64,000 nt of DNA from Rhipidocladum racemiflorum. Lineage: Eukaryota > Streptophyta > Magnoliopsida > Poales > Poaceae. The notes beneath the pieces are model-generated. The model was not told the origin of the DNA, ran no database searches, and saw nothing but the letters and a program-made list of their open reading frames with translations. This document shows positions 63,032-64,000 of this stretch, one piece after another. The first letter of the stretch is position 1, and the number at the start of each line of letters is the position of its first letter. The stretch is from assembly GCA_036346355.1 (NCBI GenBank), contig CM070583.1, positions 6,262,001-6,326,000 on the forward strand, in the 5' to 3' direction. The translations under genes were made by a program, and so were the position numbers.

Positions 63032-63279
63032 TGTTGTGAAACGAGATCGTTCACCCACGCCAATCAATGACAAACTAATACAATCACCCAAGTAGAGACA
63101 AATACGCAAGTAGAAGGACACACAATATGAGGGGAAAATCTCTCTCTTTATTAGATTGATCTTTTCTGTACAAAGCAATGCCCTATATATATAGTGAAGG
63201 ACCCCTGAAGATTAATTCGGATTCGCCCACCATGGATAGAGTCCTCTCCGAGGATACGGATTCTATCCATATCATAACA
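63032..63279 (-). repeat. 5' LTR of the gag-only copia element (248 bp)
   Basis: It starts TGTTGTGAAACG and ends ATCATAACA. It shares GGACACACAATATGAGGGG, TCTTTATTAGATTGATCTTT and the TATATATATAGTG tract with the LTRs at 610 and 9619. The matching 3' LTR was not found in the window, so the element is truncated. Confidence 0.8.
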
Positions 63280-63289
63280 CTTCTCTCTC

Positions 63290-63610
63290 TTATTCTCGTT
63301 AATCAAGTGGCTTGGACTGGTTTTCCGTTCTTTTGAATGAGCTGCTGTTTTGGGAGGCTTATCTTCCCCGAAAACAAGATCAAGGCCTGTACACATTTCT
63401 GACACGTGGGCCTGCTATTGTAGCAAATGATCGCTGTAGTTACGAATCTGGACCAATCTAAAAATAGACGGCTAACATTGGTGCAGTTGCCTGTAACTGC
63501 ATCTCTGTCTGTTTCCCTTCCAAAGCCAAATGTAAATAGACATTTTATTTCTTAGGTATAGATTTCGATGAGAGTAATGAGCATCCAGTAGCACTGTAGC
63601 GGTCCGGCGG
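63290..63610. repeat. Duplicate of the flank at 29.52-29.79 and 30.35-30.44 kb
   Basis: GAGCTGCTGTTTTGGGAGGC, TAGCAAATGATCGCTG, AATAGACGGCTAACATTGG and AATAGACATTTTATTT with GATGAGAGTAATGAGCATCC correspond in order to the region upstream of the ubiquitin-fusion gene. Confidence 0.7.
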
Positions 63611-63639
63611 CCTGGGAGATGGGAAGACAGCCCGGGCAT

Positions 63640-64000
63640 AAGGATTCAAATTTTGTTCTCGGACCGTATCTTGGATGTGGTTAAATTTCAATTAAAATTT
63701 GGACTAAATCCAAAAATCAAATTTCAAATCTGGTCATTTTTTAACTGAGTAATCAGAGATTTCGTCCAAATTCACCGAGATTTCGGTCGCATTGAACCAA
63801 CCGAAAAATGGTCAAAAACATGTCAAAAATTTTTGAAATTTTTTGTGCATGATCTTGACCCTAAATCCAATCAAATCTGGCCAACAAAATTAAAAATCCG
63901 GTGAAAATACCCGACATCTTGGCCGAAATCACCGAGATCTCGTCGAGATTTGGATGGGTACTGTAGCATTTTAATTTTTTTTTAATTTAGAATCTCGAAG
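63640..64000. repeat. Dispersed CGAAATCTCGG repeat, cut by the window edge
   Basis: It opens AAGGATTCAAATTTTGTTCTC and contains CACCGAGATTTCGG, AAACATGTCAAAAATTTTTG and CACCGAGATCTCGTCGAGAT. Same family as 1-490. Confidence 0.6.

Overview
The window looks like nuclear DNA of a grass (Poaceae). The grounds are nested Ty1/copia and Ty3/gypsy retrotransposons, Stowaway (TA target duplication) and Tourist-like (TTA/TAA) MITEs, hAT elements with 8-bp duplications, CACTA and Helitron remnants, Mutator-like elements (MULEs), and GT-AG introns in GC-rich coding DNA. I cannot name the species. Most of the 64 kb is transposon sequence. Bacterial features such as operons, Shine-Dalgarno sites, CRISPR arrays or rRNA are absent.

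Layout. 1-0.5 kb: a dispersed CGAAATCTCGG repeat. 0.6-10.13 kb: an old copia element (TSD CTAAT) whose interior is filled by a second copia, itself cut by a hAT MITE; a Stowaway MITE sits in the outer LTR. 11.14-11.53 kb: a small intact ORF for a four-helix membrane protein. 11.5-18.2 kb: hAT elements, one with a broken TTF-type transposase, and a Stowaway interrupted by another hAT. 18.43-27.74 kb: a young, internally deleted Tat-lineage gypsy element (TSD CATAC) with an antisense gene between integrase and the 3' LTR. 28.12-29.15 kb: a polyubiquitin-derived gene encoding two ubiquitin-like domains fused to the same kind of four-helix membrane domain, with a leader intron and TATA box. 30.91-42.21 kb: an 11.3-kb MULE (10-bp TSD GCTAAGCACC) with a decayed MuDR transposase, a plant-mobile-domain (PMD) gene, a GRF-type zinc-finger gene and a coiled-coil exon, all on the minus strand. 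42.2-46.4 kb: MITEs, a hAT element and an isolated exon of a VARICOSE/EDC4-like decapping-scaffold gene. 46.94-50.06 kb: a non-autonomous MULE carrying captured exons and a nested solo LTR. 50-58.4 kb: MITEs, a minisatellite in a possible Helitron, a NAM-associated-domain pseudogene, a small Helitron and a hairpin-rich CACTA derivative containing a tRNA-like segment. 58.4-64 kb: duplicated intergenic DNA and a gag-only copia element interrupted by a hAT MITE.

The cellular-gene candidates are the ubiquitin-like/four-helix fusion and its stand-alone membrane paralogue. Flanking DNA near 16.7 and 29.5-30.4 kb recurs in the same order and orientation near 59 and 63.4 kb, which suggests an old local duplication later broken up by transposons. 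All family assignments are from reading motifs by eye; no database search was possible.
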